From NCBI GenBank assembly GCA_951799445.1, contig OX637293.1:4216001-4280000 (forward strand): a DNA stretch of 64,000 nt. The letters run 5' to 3'. This document shows positions 12,601 through 23,075 of this stretch, one piece after another (position 1 is the first letter of the stretch; every line of letters starts with the position of its first letter). Below the pieces are notes generated by a model. It searched no databases. It was given only the letters and a program-made list of their open reading frames with translations, and had not been told where the DNA came from. Source of the stretch: Pseudisothecium myosuroides (Eukaryota; Streptophyta; Bryopsida; Hypnales; Lembophyllaceae). A program made the translations under genes and the position numbers.

Positions 12601-13590
12601 GGAACATGGAGAGAGACCTGTAGAAGAGCTGCAATAGTGCCACATGAATGCCAAAGGATTGGAGCCAATTCAGGATACGTTTCTCTTTTCTGCAATTCAA
12701 GCATCGCCATGTCAAAAATCAGCCCAAAATAACAATAGCCCTATTACAACAGCTTTGAATTCTGGAGGAATACTTAATTTTGCACACAAGGATAACTTTT
12801 TCGGTTCCTAAAAATTCTCCTAACCATCTTCAAATGGCTCCACATAAACCTAAAACGATTCTCTTCCCACGAGAATGGTCGTCCGACTGGCTCAAGAACG
12901 TCACGATGATATCCCAGACCCTCGACATTGTCCTATCCAAGGAAACAAGTACTAAGTCACAAAACACTCAATTCAAGGTGCCGAGTTCAAGACGATGAGG
13001 AAATCCAGAAAACGCGATTCAAGTGGGCGGCTTACAATCACGCAACAGACACATAGAAACAAACAACAGAATTTCTCGCCACAAAAATCGAAAACTCCCC
13101 CAAACCCTAATTTTTCCAAATCTACCACTCTGTGTCAACTGCGCATCCCAAAACAACAAAATCAGCCAAAACAGAGCAAATTTCTCCCAAACCCTCATTA
13201 ATCATCCAACTCCAGGAGAACCCTCGGCACAGCGTCTGGCAAGACTTTCCCATGAGTTGGTTTGACAAACAACTCTGCACTCTGAGCACGCCTCGTAAAG
13301 GGCTCCCATCCTCAACAACACCCTTCCCCCCATCCCCACTTCAAACTGAGTTCCCCGTCAGCTCTTCTTCTTTTGCGATCGAGTCGTGTTCCCGTCACAA
13401 ACGCCTAAAACAATTCACAAATCTCTGAACGCCGCAGTCCTCAACTAAAAGGCAATTTCCCACAATTTGCCCTAACTCCCGCCATCATCTTCGAAATAGC
13501 AAATCATCGTACCTTAGAAAGGTCGAGAAGCGCATTCTCCCGCTGCTCCGGCACGATAAGCTCCAGCACCAACTGCTCCGCGCTCGTCAT
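9633..13590 (-). CDS. CNOT9: CCR4-NOT complex subunit 9 (CNOT9/RCD1-like), nine exons
   Basis: CNOT9 is an armadillo-repeat scaffold subunit of the CCR4-NOT deadenylase, acting in mRNA decay and translational repression. I reconstruct exons (minus strand order) 13590-13513, 12689-12618, 12310-12221, 12094-12052, 11923-11817, 11293-11198, 10771-10581, 10067-9998 and 9704-9633. They total 819 nt, or 272 residues plus TAA. All introns are GT-AG and all phases agree. Family motifs are strong: [70 protein letters not shown] and [18 protein letters not shown]. The start is set by an in-frame TGA 9 nt upstream, so the N-terminus is short and begins [11 protein letters not shown]. The last exon ([13 protein letters not shown], then GGQPMLV) is more diverged than the rest and the tail is short. 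Family function is established knowledge; the gene appears intact. Confidence 0.96.
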
Positions 13591-14024
13591 CCTCGTTCAG
13601 TTCGTCTCCCGATCGAACCCAAAGCTGGAAAAGTTTTCTAACGATGCCACTCACGAAGGCGCTTCAAGCCGCCATGTATAGCCAGAGCTCCGTTTGAAGA
13701 GTTCGGGAATGCGGAAGTGAGGTGAAGGCGATGGAGTCTTCGGCTTCGGGAAACAGATGCGATGAACGTGAGTGGAATCGGTAAAGGAAACTAACGCCTT
13801 TGTTGTACTTCGTCGGGAAACTGTTGTATCGTTCATCGCAAAACAGGCTAGGACTCTCTTCTCTGCCGACATGGTTCTTTCGGGGAGGCTGTGTGAACGC
13901 GACTAGGCTCGTGGATGGACAGAACTTGAGTCGTGCAGTCGAATTCTCATCTATCCATATCCTAACCAAAGTTAACTAAACATAAACAAATAATCAAACC
14001 AAACAAACAAACAAAGTACCTTGC
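13591..14024 (-). promoter_or_regulatory. Probable 5' leader and promoter of CNOT9
   Basis: This stretch lies directly upstream of the CNOT9 start codon and is richer in GC than the surrounding DNA. The frames crossing it show no family similarity. I cannot place a TATA box or transcription start with confidence. Its role as 5' leader and promoter is inferred from position alone. It ends in a short run of AAAC repeats (about 13981-14015) just before an F5 element. Confidence 0.4.
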
Positions 14025-14254
14025 TTAACCCTTAAAGGACAAAGGGGTGACCCTCAAATTCATCCTTTTGCATTAGTGTGTGAATAATTGGCTTAAAAAA
14101 TTGCAAAAGCGCTCACTGGAAGTCAAACTCCTGTAGAAGATCTTCCCTTTTCACAACAAATTCCGAGGATGAATAGTTGCATTTCTATCCTATACAATTT
14201 GATTCCCTCTCATCCATCGGCCACATAATGGTTGCGTCGACGTTTAAGGGTTAA
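14025..14254 (+). mobile_element. F5 TTAA-type MITE
   Basis: This short element of exactly 222 bp lies between TTAA 14025-14028 and TTAA 14251-14254. Its ends are CCCTTAAAGGAC and GACGTTTAAGGG. It aligns inverted and at the same length with 32261-32482, and with the decayed copy near 6040-6250. It is non-coding, and is the shortest of the TTAA families seen here. Confidence 0.85.
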
Positions 14255-14967
14255 CATGTGTAGACATCTCTTTAGATACTCTCTTTATACTCTCTATATA
14301 TACTATACTATCAAAGTTAATAACATTTGGTGTCCATTTTATTTTCAGCATTATAATCGACGGTAGGAAGGGGGTTAGTTTTAAAAAAAAATTGATTTGA
14401 CCATGAGTATTTTCCAATCGAGGGACGGGGAACCTCGAGACTGGGTTGCATCTTTTCACCAGACAGTAACACCACTCGTTTAGAACATTGTAGAATTTCT
14501 CTTGTTGGTTATTGCTAGAAATACAATTGGTTATTTTGTCTTTTTTGTAAACATTGAAAATGGTCTTAAATATCTTCCGATATGCTAGAGCAATTTGGTT
14601 GAATTTTGGTAGCCTACTAACCATTTTAGCATGAAGCTTCACCCATGTATTAATTTCTACAAACAAAAGATAAAAAACATGAGACATTAGAAAAAAAAAT
14701 TTAGGCCTACAAAAGACTGTTTGATTGCATGTAACAATGCAATTACAACCAAAACATTATTTAAAAAAATAAAAATTTACGAGCCCACGTGATCACCATT
14801 AGTGCCACGTCAGATTGCTGATTTAAAAATAAATAAATAAATAACTTTTTATTATTTATTTAATATTTGCATTGCGGCCAAAAGTGAAACAGCCTTTTAC
14901 AGGGCCCAGATAATGAAAGAATAAAATGTGACCCTCAAAAAACAATCACAACACATGCTTTCAATAT
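14255..14967. other. AT-rich DNA, no gene recognised
   Basis: The minus-strand frame at 14244-14687 (147 codons) includes the F5 end and shows no similarity that I recognise, so I do not call it a gene. A short AAAT run lies near 14828-14850. Nothing else is supported. Confidence 0.35.
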
Positions 14968-15273
14968 CAAACAAGGACTATGAAGAATATAAATGAAAGA
15001 GGAAGGTGGCATTGGTCATCGAAGGGAAGTCAATGGAAGGTGTTTCCATTGATTGCAAAGGCTTCCCATTGTAATGGAGAGACTAGGTTTCAAACCCCAA
15101 TAGTACATGCAAATTTGAGGTCACTATTGGGGTTTGAAATCTAGTCTCCACCATTACAATGGAGCCTTTATTTTCAATGGACACACCTTCCACCTACTTC
15201 CCTTTGATGACCAATGCCTCTTTTTTCTTCCATTTATATCCTTTATAGTTCGAGCCCCCCTTTCCCTTGTTTG
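14968..15273. repeat. Long imperfect palindrome
   Basis: The left arm (about 14968-15104) and right arm (about 15128-15273) are reverse complements with mismatches. For example, GGCATTGGTCATC pairs with the complement of GATGACCAATGCC, and TTTCAAACCCCAATAG pairs with CTATTGGGGTTTGAAA. The loop begins TACATGCAAATTTG, and the same words recur just outside the right arm at about 15271 (TACATGCAAATCTG). A transcript would fold into a hairpin of more than 100 bp. It may be a foldback element, a small-RNA precursor or a template-switch product. Confidence 0.8.
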
Positions 15274-15832
15274 TACATGCAAATCTGTAGTCTTCCTTCA
15301 AGGCAATTAAGTGAAGGACCTTCTCCTTTTCCTTCAACTTTCACCACTACCTTTGTTGTCATTTTTTAGGAGTTGGTTTTTTTTTGGAACAACCTATTGC
15401 TTAAGAGCAACTCTTTTTTTAGAAGACCTTATAATTTCACAATCCCTTCCTCCCTCAACAATCCTTTCATCTATCCTTTAAAAGTTTGTCTCTTCTACTC
15501 TTGTCTCTCTAACTTGAGTTGAAAATTGTTGACATGGTCTAGAAGAAATTGGAGCAAATTTTTTTTATCCCTATCAAATTTGTCTGGCTACAATAGTAAG
15601 TGTTTGGAGAGAAATTGTCCATCTTCTCTACTTGTGAAAAAATGAGAAAGCTAGCACATGAAAAGGAGTTGCAAAACCTAAGAGTGGCTCCCACCAAGAT
15701 ACACAAGAGAGAGAGAAAGGAGGAAAGAACATTCTACTTTTTGCCTTGTCAAAAACAACCTTTCCAATTTAACAACCAAGATTTTGTTAATTTTGATTTT
15801 TTTTAATGTAAAAAGTACTACCATGTAGGCAT
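15274..15832. other. Unrecognised DNA
   Basis: No gene or repeat is recognised. The plus-strand frame 15600-15806 is short, lysine-rich and ends at the F1 boundary; I see no family signature. Confidence 0.3.
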
Positions 15833-16772
15833 CTAACCCCTAAAGGACCGTTGTCCCTTCGGGGGACAAATGCGTTTTTGGGCAGGTACCTACGGGCTGA
15901 AATTTTCTTGTGATTTTTTGAAACTTTTTTTGGAGATAGAAAAACTGATAAGCTTTGTGGGAATATAATTTTTTTCACAATTGGTGCCCGGGAAAAAAAT
16001 TTATGACCAAATAAGATGAAAACAGGGGACGGTGGGCAGCCCGGGCAGCAAAAAAAAATGGACAAAAATTTGAATTTTTTTTTTTAATATTTTTTTTCTC
16101 ATAGATTATATTTTTGTCTATTCGGAAAGCTTCGATTCATTTCATTTGGATATGTTACGAGAAAGTTATGGACATTCTTGTTTTTCGGGTAGGTAGAGCA
16201 TCTTCTTGAAAAAAATAACTTGTAGGATTCATTTCTGAATGCAATCTTTCAAATTTTTCAATTTTTTTTTTGCATGGTTTAGCTTAGTTGCTAGAACAAT
16301 CTCACCATTGGGATTAGTGAATTTTAATTCCATCTAAGAGATATTAATATTTTAGATTTTCCTTCTATCTTGTACTTACTTCTACTTAACAATTTTTTTA
16401 AGAATGATAATTAAGTTTTTTTGAATTTCTTTTTTTTTCCTAGACTCTCAACTCAATTCTCCTCTATAGAGATTTAAAGCTCAAAACTTTGTAGTGCAAA
16501 AATTTTAAATTTTAAATGTTTAAAGTCAAAAAATCTAGTCCCGCAATGTGCTGAAAAACTTGTTTTTTTCACTTTAAACGCAGATATCTTGCAATCTGTG
16601 CGGTCAAAAATTCTGAAATTTTTTCCACACATTCTCATACTAGTTAGGTGTAAATTCCTACGGTTAGATTTGCAAAAAAAATATTTTTCAATTTTTTTTA
16701 CTGTTTGCTATAGAAATGGCAGTTTTCACTGTTTTTTGGCAGAAAAAAAGGCCTCGGTCCTTTAGGGGTTAA
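15833..16772 (+). mobile_element. F1 TTAA-type element, full length
   Basis: This full F1 copy has 932 bp between flanks. It begins CCCCTAAAGGACCGTTGTCC at 15837 and ends GGTCCTTTAGGGG before TTAA 16769-16772. The left flank is CTAA, one base off TTAA. The subterminal stem GTCCC-TTCG-GGGGAC is intact. It is the same length as the copy at 47401-48332, which makes both good references for the family. There is no coding frame. Confidence 0.88.
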
Positions 16773-17210
16773 AGGGCAATGCCTTTGTGTGACTTGTTGA
16801 CGTGCACAAACCCACGCATCAGAACAGTTTATTTTTTCTTGAAGGCTAGAGAATATCCTGAAGGTCGGAGAACAAGAGAAGGATGCTGGCAACAATGGTG
16901 GGATCGATCTTCATATGTGCCCACTACATCGATTGATGAATCGGAGGGATTGAAGAAGATCGAGAATCTGCAGACTCATGACAGCAAGAAACATGCGAAG
17001 ATTCTAAAGACTTCCTGGAATATTGTCTGAGTGGCTGGAACAGCACGAAAGAACAGAATCTTGCACCGGGAGCGCAAGCTAGTCAAAACTTTCCGTTTGG
17101 GTCAGTAGCTCCCCCAGGTGGCTTGAACTTTGGCTCAAAGGTAGGCTTGTGGGATTCTTGTAGACAAGTGCTCTTGCAAGGTAATACACCTTGTTCATAT
17201 GTAATCTATA
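16773..17210 (+). pseudogene. Possible exon-like fragment of an unknown gene
   Basis: The plus strand carries coding-like, more balanced DNA. One frame reads through 16779-17030; another, about 17007-17143, reads ...FPFGSVAPPGGLNFGSK before a possible donor site GTAGGC. The phenylalanine-glycine pairs are faintly reminiscent of nucleoporins, but the match is far too weak for a call. There is no start, no partner exon and no intact frame across the segment. A captured gene fragment is the likeliest reading. Confidence 0.25.
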
Positions 17211-17529
17211 TGGTGAATTTCATTAAAATAACAACATTCCAATGCCATTTTTTCAAACCTTGCGGTTTGAACCGCCAAAGTGACATCTAGGACTGATATA
17301 GAGATTTCAGACATCTAGGATTGCTTTAGATTTCACACTTCTAGGAACAAGATAGATTTCAAACCATGCGGTATGAAAAATCTAGGACTATTCTAGATTT
17401 CAAATACCTAGGATTTGTATAGATTTCAGTCATCTAGGATAGGTATAGATTTCAGACCACACGGTTTGAATTGTTAAAAGTGCCAAAGTCAAGGAATTTT
17501 TGCCATTTTAATGAAATTTGCCATCTATA
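17204..17529 (+). mobile_element. M4 MITE with internal tandem motif
   Basis: The element 17211-17522 has inverted ends (GGTGAATTTCATTAAAAT and ATTTTAATGAAATTTGCC). It is flanked by ATCTATA on both sides (17204-17210 and 17523-17529), with a possible eighth base mismatched, as expected for a hAT-like 8-bp duplication. Inside are about five copies of a roughly 25-bp motif on the theme CATCTAGGA...TATAGATTTCAG, plus CGGTTTGAA repeats. It is non-coding. Confidence 0.75.
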
Positions 17530-18511
17530 CATTAATATATATTAAATTATGCATAAATTAAGTAGATTATTTGTAATTTATTTTGAATATATCATATTGT
17601 TGGTGATATTTGTAGTCGTAGTAGTGGTTGCAATTTATGCTGGTAGCAAATCCTTGTTGGAACAAACACTCAAGGAGTAATCTGTATCACAAAGATGAAA
17701 GAGTTACAATTTATAAAGCCTTAAATCTCAATGTGAAAGTTCATGATCTTCATCATCTAATGTAGAAGATTCTAAAACCATTCTAGATGCAAATTGATCC
17801 TAGCTAACTCTTGAATTGATCTCTGTTACCAACAACTCATCTATTCATAATTTGTATTGGCCTTGTGAGCAAAAGGTGGATGCATGACTTCACTAAATGT
17901 CTATGGCGATTGATCTTTGAATGGTAGTTGTTTTTTCTACAAGCACTTTTAGCATTGTGATATACAAATCCCCCATTTTGTATGAGTCACTACGAAAAAT
18001 ATTCAATCAATCATATACCATAGATTATATTAAAAGATTCCAATTGGCTCTTGTAGCCATAGCTCTATACTTCTCACAACAATCAAAATCATAAATGGGA
18101 TGCTTTAAATGATGCTCATAATATCCACTACCTTAATGAAGGAAACCATTGCACTAAAACTTTAGGCTAAAACTTGAGCAAACTATGATTTTGATTACTG
18201 ATATCAGTCCTTCACACTATGTGGTGACATATGTTTGTGTTGAGTTGGTTTAGGTAAATTGATGTATTGTTTCAGACGTTGACCAAAACTAAATAATTTT
18301 GAAATTCAAAAACAAACAAAGGTGTTCTTGTATAAAAGATTGAACAATATTTTAAAAACAAAGGGTAAATTTTAAGCTTGTCCCATGTATTGGGTTGTAT
18401 TCAATGCAATCCAATCCTAGAGCTCCTATTAGCCTCAAAGGCATCTTAATCAAGGACAAAATATCCAACATCAACTTTGGAGTTTAAATATCAAATATAT
18501 GTGGTTACATT
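17530..18511. other. AT-rich DNA, no gene recognised
   Basis: I find no gene, tandem array or familiar transposon end here. All six frames are broken at short intervals. Confidence 0.35.
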
Positions 18512-18782
18512 CATTAATGGAGATTCGGGCCTTAAAGAGACTGCAAGTTCCCGGACTGTGGGAACTCTAGGACACTGCCAAATCATTAGTCTAACATGGC
18601 CAAGCAACTGCCACGTCATTTTTTTTTTTGGTTTTTTTTTATAATTTATTTTAGTATTCTTTTAACATTTTAACAATTTTTTTTTTTTTTTAATAATTTT
18701 TTTTTTGACAAAAAGGCGTTGGTTCCTAGCATCAAAAATAGCTCTGAAAACAATCTTCCAAAGGCTCAAATCTCCTCTAATG
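18512..18782 (+). mobile_element. M2 MITE
   Basis: This 271-bp element has ends CATTAATGGAGATT and CAAATCTCCTCTAATG. The left half holds the family block GAGTTCC-like, GGACTGTGGGAACT and CTGCCACGTCA. The right half holds a T-rich core followed by GGTTCCTAGC. It aligns with the copies at 19873 and 58132. Flanking bases are T and A, with no direct duplication visible. Confidence 0.8.
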
Positions 18783-18849
18783 ATAGGAAGTTATCATTTA
18801 ATTCAAAGAAATATGATCCTGAAAATTTTGTAATAATATATATTGTCCA

Positions 18850-19374
18850 TTAACCTCTAAAGGACCATTGTCCCTTCAGGGGACAAATGCGTTTTCGGGC
18901 AGGTACCTACACGGTGAAATTTTTTTATGATTTTTTGAAACTTTTTTTGGAGATAGAAAAACTAATAAGCTTTGTGGGAATATAATTTTTTTCACAATCG
19001 GTGCCCGGGAACAAAAGTTTTGACCAAATAAGCTCAAAATAGGGGATGGGGGGCAACCCGGGCAGCAAAAAACAAATGGACAAAAATTTGATTTTTTTTT
19101 TAATATATTTTTTTTCATAGATTATATTTTTGTCTATCTAATAAGCTTTGATTCATTTCATTTGGATATGTTATGAGAAAATTATGGACATTCTTGTTTT
19201 TCGGGCAGTTAGAGCATCTTCTTGAAAAAAATAACTTGTAGGATTCATTTCTGAATGCAATTTTTCAAATTTTTCAATTTCTTTTTTTTCATGGTTTAGT
19301 TTACTTGCTAAAACAATCTTACCTTTGGGATTAGTGAATTTTAATTCCATCTAAAATATATGAATATTTTAGTC
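18850..19374 (+). mobile_element. F1 element, left half only
   Basis: It begins with TTAA 18850-18853 and CCTCTAAAGGACC, and follows F1 closely for about 520 bp, up to a point near TATTTTAG at 19374. It then diverges into about 100 bp of unrelated AT-rich DNA. The right end is missing. A second F1 starts only about 105 bp further on, in the same orientation. Confidence 0.75.
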
Positions 19375-19478
19375 TCATTTTGAAAAGTAATATTTCATTC
19401 TACATTGAATGATTATTCTACCCACTTACTACTACAAACAATTGAGCATTGTTTTTCATTTTATAAAGCTTTATAACA

Positions 19479-20717
19479 TTAACCCCTAAAAGCCCATTGT
19501 TCCTTCGGGGGACAAATGCGATTTTGGTCATGTACCTTTTTGCAACCACGTCTGTAATATTTTTTGAAAAATTTAATAGAGGTGGAGAATGGAAAGACCT
19601 ACGTGGGGATATAATTTTTTTCACAATTCGGTGCCCGGGAACAAAAGTTATGACCAAATAAGCTCAAAACAAGGGACGGCGGGCAGCCCAGGCAGCAAAA
19701 AAAAATTGGCAAAAATTTGATATATATTTTTTTAATATTTTTTTCTTTTAGATTATATTTTTGTCTATTTGGAAAGCTTTGAATCATTTCATTTGGATTT
19801 GTTATGAGAAAGTTATGGACATTCTTGTTTTTCGGGCAGTTAGAGCATGTTCTTAAAAAAAATAACTTGTAGCATTAGAGGAGATTTGGGCTTCTAAGAG
19901 CCCACGAGTTCCTGGACTGTGGAAACTCTGCAGGACTGCTAGGACGCTGCTGCATGGCCAGTTTGACGTGGCCAAGCGACTGCCACGTCATTTTATTTAT
20001 TTATTTTTAAAATTTAAAATTTTTATTTTTATTTTTTAGTATTCTTTTAACATTTTAATAATAATAATTTATTTTTTTAAATAATTTATTTTTTCTGACA
20101 GCAAGGGCTGGTTCCCAGCATTGGGAACAACCCTGAAACGGTCTTCCAAAGGCTCAGATCTCCTCTAATGGATTCATTTCTAAATGCTATTTTTGCAATT
20201 TAAAAAAAATTAAAATTCTCATGGTTTAGTTTACTTGCTAGAACAATCTCACCATTGGGATTAATGTATTTTAATTCCATCTAAAATATATTAATATTTT
20301 AGATTTTCCTTCTATCTCGTACCTACTTCTATTTAACAATTTTTTTAAGAATGATAATTAAGTTTTTTTGAATTTTTTTTTCCCCTAGACTTTCAACTCA
20401 ATTCTCCACTATAAAGATTTAAAGCTCAAAACTCTGTAGTGCAAAAATTTTAAGTTAAAAAATGTTTAAAGTAAAAAAATCTAGTCCCGCAATGTGCTGA
20501 AATATTTGTTTTTTCCACTTTAAACATAGATATCTTGCAATCTATGCGGTCAAAAAATTTGAAATTTTTTCCATACATTTTCATACTAGTTAGGTGTAAG
20601 ATCCTATGATTAGATGTGGAAAAAAAACATTTTTCAATTTTTTTTACTGTTCGCTATAGAAATGACAGTTTTCAATGTTTTTTGGCAGAATAAAGACCTT
20701 GGGCCTTTAGGGGTTAA
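19479..20717 (+). mobile_element. F1 TTAA-type element carrying an M2 insertion
   Basis: This F1 copy lies between TTAA 19479-19482 and TTAA 20714-20717. It begins CCCCTAAAAGCCCATTG and ends GGGCCTTTAGGGG. It is 298 bp longer than expected because M2 lies at 19873-20170. The host reads ...ACTTGTAG before and GATTCATTTC after, as in uninterrupted copies (ACTTGTAGGATTCATTTC at 16225 and 19232). Confidence 0.85.
19873..20170 (+). mobile_element. M2 MITE inserted in F1
   Basis: This 298-bp element has ends CATTAGAGGAGATTTGGG and CAGATCTCCTCTAATG. The left block includes ACTGTGGAAACTC and a CACGTCA motif, and the right block GGTTCCCAGCATTGGGAAC. Comparison with empty F1 copies shows that the host GTAG-GATTC is split exactly, with no added host base. 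Confidence 0.88.
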
Positions 20718-20913
20718 TTTAGACAATAAATTTGAGTAAGCCCTTTTGTTTTATCTTACTAACATGAGGTGAAGTTATCAAATCCCTTGGTAGTACTCAC
20801 TGAAAAACTCTATTGTCTCCTTCTATGCACCTAAAGTGATGTGCCACAAGAAACTCACCTACCTCTAGTGGTAACTTTGAGCCTAATTTTTTTTTGTCAA
20901 CCATGTTTGAAGT

Positions 20914-22262
20914 TCATTCTTGCTTGCCATCCTTGTTGTGGTCCTTTACACCATCAAAGAGGCGTGTGGTGAGACTCGTAGGAGAAGAAACCCTCCCTGT
21001 TTTCTTATGGTATGGTTGCAAATCATCATCATAGATAGCAATTGGCAACTCTCCTTGACCCCCAAACGCTACTTTACTCGCATCACCAATTGAAATGTTA
21101 AAAGCTCTCAACAGTGCACAGAAGAACAGAACAACTCCCAAGTGCTCAAAATGGTCTTGCATGAGCCTCTCCAATCCAAAGACTACTTGATACCTCAAAT
21201 TCCCTGAAAGTTCCAAGAATGCCCTATAATCCCATGCTCTTTTGCTCATGGAAAACATAGGACCAAATACATTTTTGCCTTTTGTCAAAGGTATAACACC
21301 AGCTAAAGCTCCAATCACCAAGCCATATAGACCAAGCTTGCTAACTTTGTAAACAAAACTCAAAACCCTCTTTGCCATGTCGAATTCTTGAAGAAAAAAG
21401 GTCTTGTCAAATACATGATTTGGAAGCTTTTGAAGGGCATTTTGAAACTTGTACTTGAAAATTGAAATATAAGATCTGCTAGGAGCTAAAACCTAATTCG
21501 TACATGTTGTGCTTGCAACAACCGTCAATACATTCACAACAACAACGTCCCACTCTTCCTTCATGTCTCTTCCATATTTCAACTTGCTCCGTGAAGCGCA
21601 TATAGGGCAATTTCATTAAAATGACGATATTATTTTAAAATGGCATGAAAATAGTTTAGAACAACTGTTCTAAATCTATACTTGTCCTAAATGGTTTAGA
21701 ACAACCATTTTGAAATCTATACCAGTCCTAGATGGTGAAAATGGCACACCATCAAAGTGGCACTTGGAATACTGCCATTTTAATGAAATTGGCCATGTAT
21801 GCAATTGTTACCATTTCATTAAATAGAAGCTTTTGCAGAAACGCAAGATCTGCAAGGATAAGTCCCATCAAAGCTCTGGAAACAGACTCAGAAGACATGC
21901 GAGACAAGGTTCTGGTCATAGTGGGTCGTGCATATGTTGACAGAAACCTCACCCGATTTGAGCGGAGCTTATTGTCTTCATTTCCATAGCTTGGCGAATT
22001 TCACTAGGCAAGGATTGGATTGTTGTGTTCCACTCTTGAAGAATCTCTTGCACGAAGTGTGGATCAAAATTCTCAGGAACTGGGTCATGCCTTAAGAATT
22101 GTTCCTGTTGGGTGCCATCGTCAACGTCATTGCCATTGTTGAAGTGGTGAAAGTAGTTGTTGTTGTCACCGCCATTGCCATTTCCTTTATCACCTCTATT
22201 ATGACTGTTGCTACCATACCTTCACCGCCGCCCTCTTCAGATTGAACTTCCTCTAAAATTTT
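20914..22262 (-). pseudogene. RETICULATA-related (DUF3411) pseudogene
   Basis: RETICULATA-related proteins are plastid envelope membrane proteins affecting leaf cell layers and metabolism. Family blocks appear in order on the minus strand. First come a Gly/Asn-rich stretch and then LPSEIRQAMEMKTISSAQI (about 22210-21957), and then VRFLSTYARPTMTRTLSR with SVSRALMGLILADLAF (21952-21800). An M4 MITE follows (21606-21794), then EEWDVVVVNVLTVVAS (about 21560), APSRSY, LPNHVFDKTFF (about 21420), and the 154-codon frame 21378-20914 with SGNLRYQVVFGLERL and LLRAFNISIG. Damage includes frameshifts near 21949-21956 and at the A run 21391-21401, an in-frame TAG at 21493-21495, and the MITE. I could not fix the N-terminus. 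Confidence 0.87.
21606..21794 (-). mobile_element. M4 MITE inside the RETICULATA-related pseudogene
   Basis: This 189-bp element has ends GGCAATTTCATTAAAATG and CATTTTAATGAAATTGGCC. The inner words GGAATACTGCCATTTTAATG match the GGCGGTATTCCAATAC block of the copy at 43095-43259, so the two share a family. It interrupts coding similarity between FNEMVTIAY and the following EEWDVV block. A clear target duplication was not seen. Confidence 0.75.
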
Positions 22263-22570
22263 ACTGTAGCTATAGCATATTGGGCTTGAAAATCAAGCAT
22301 CGGCTTCTCCAAGGTGGTTGATGCGTTCCTTGTCATTCTAGCTATGGCATGCTCATATTGGGCTTGAAAATCCAGCTTCGTCTCCTCCAAGGTTGTTGAT
22401 GCGTTCCTTGTCAATACCAAGTTGTAGTGAAACTTTGATTTGCTCAGCAAGTGCAATGTGTTGATTGAGGAAAACGCTTTCTCTGTGACCTTAACCTTTG
22501 TGTTCCTGCGCAACTTGGCCATCATTGCCTTTGACGTCATAGACACCAAGGACACCATGGTTGCCAACAA
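22253..22570 (-). repeat. Two-copy 78-bp in-frame tandem repeat in an unknown reading frame
   Basis: The block starting TTGGGCTTGAAAATC recurs after exactly 78 bp (near 22280 and 22358), and the word TGATGCGTTCCTTGTCA occurs in both. Because 78 is a multiple of three, the minus-strand frame of 105 codons holds two copies of a 26-residue unit containing TRNASTTLE and LDFQAQY. I do not recognise the frame. It may be the upstream part of the RETICULATA-related locus or unrelated. Confidence 0.55.
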
Positions 22571-23075
22571 ACAAGCCTACTAGAATCTTATAAAATGCAA
22601 GCAAAACTTAAGCGGATGGCTAGCTATGGCAAAAGGTGGTTGCAATGTTTGCACTGGACAAAACAATACTGAAGTACACTCTAGTGGAAAAACGTAGAAA
22701 TTTTTGAGAAGAGTGAGTTTATTGGCTTTGAACTAAAGGGGAAAAGGCTTTGCATCAACAAAAGCGATCCAGAGGAAGTTTGAGTAGCTCATTTACTCAC
22801 TTAGCTAGCCAACTGGTGCTACATAGACAAAGTTTTTGAACACAACTTGCTAATCTATCTTTCCAAAAGTGTGTGCATGCGAGAAGGTGAACGGCCCATT
22901 GGCTATGTACGTTGGAGATCTCATGATGGTAAGGATTGTTACAACCTTGCACCACCTTACACATATTTGCTCTGATTTTGGTTCTCAATCCCATTTGATT
23001 GATGCAGTTCCTTGCATCATTTTCAATTTGCATTCATAATACTAGTACGCATGTATTTGGCTCACATCTCTAGCA
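22571..23075. other. Unrecognised DNA
   Basis: No feature is recognised. The minus-strand frame 22797-23033 is cysteine-rich by chance or by origin unknown, and it lacks a family signature. Confidence 0.3.

Noticed and set aside
14244..14687. Minus-strand frame of 147 codons
   Set aside because: It begins in flanking DNA and ends inside an F5 element; no similarity recognised.
16773..17160. Nucleoporin call for the fragment with Phe-Gly pairs
   Set aside because: There are too few motifs and no intact frame; kept only as an unknown exon-like fragment.
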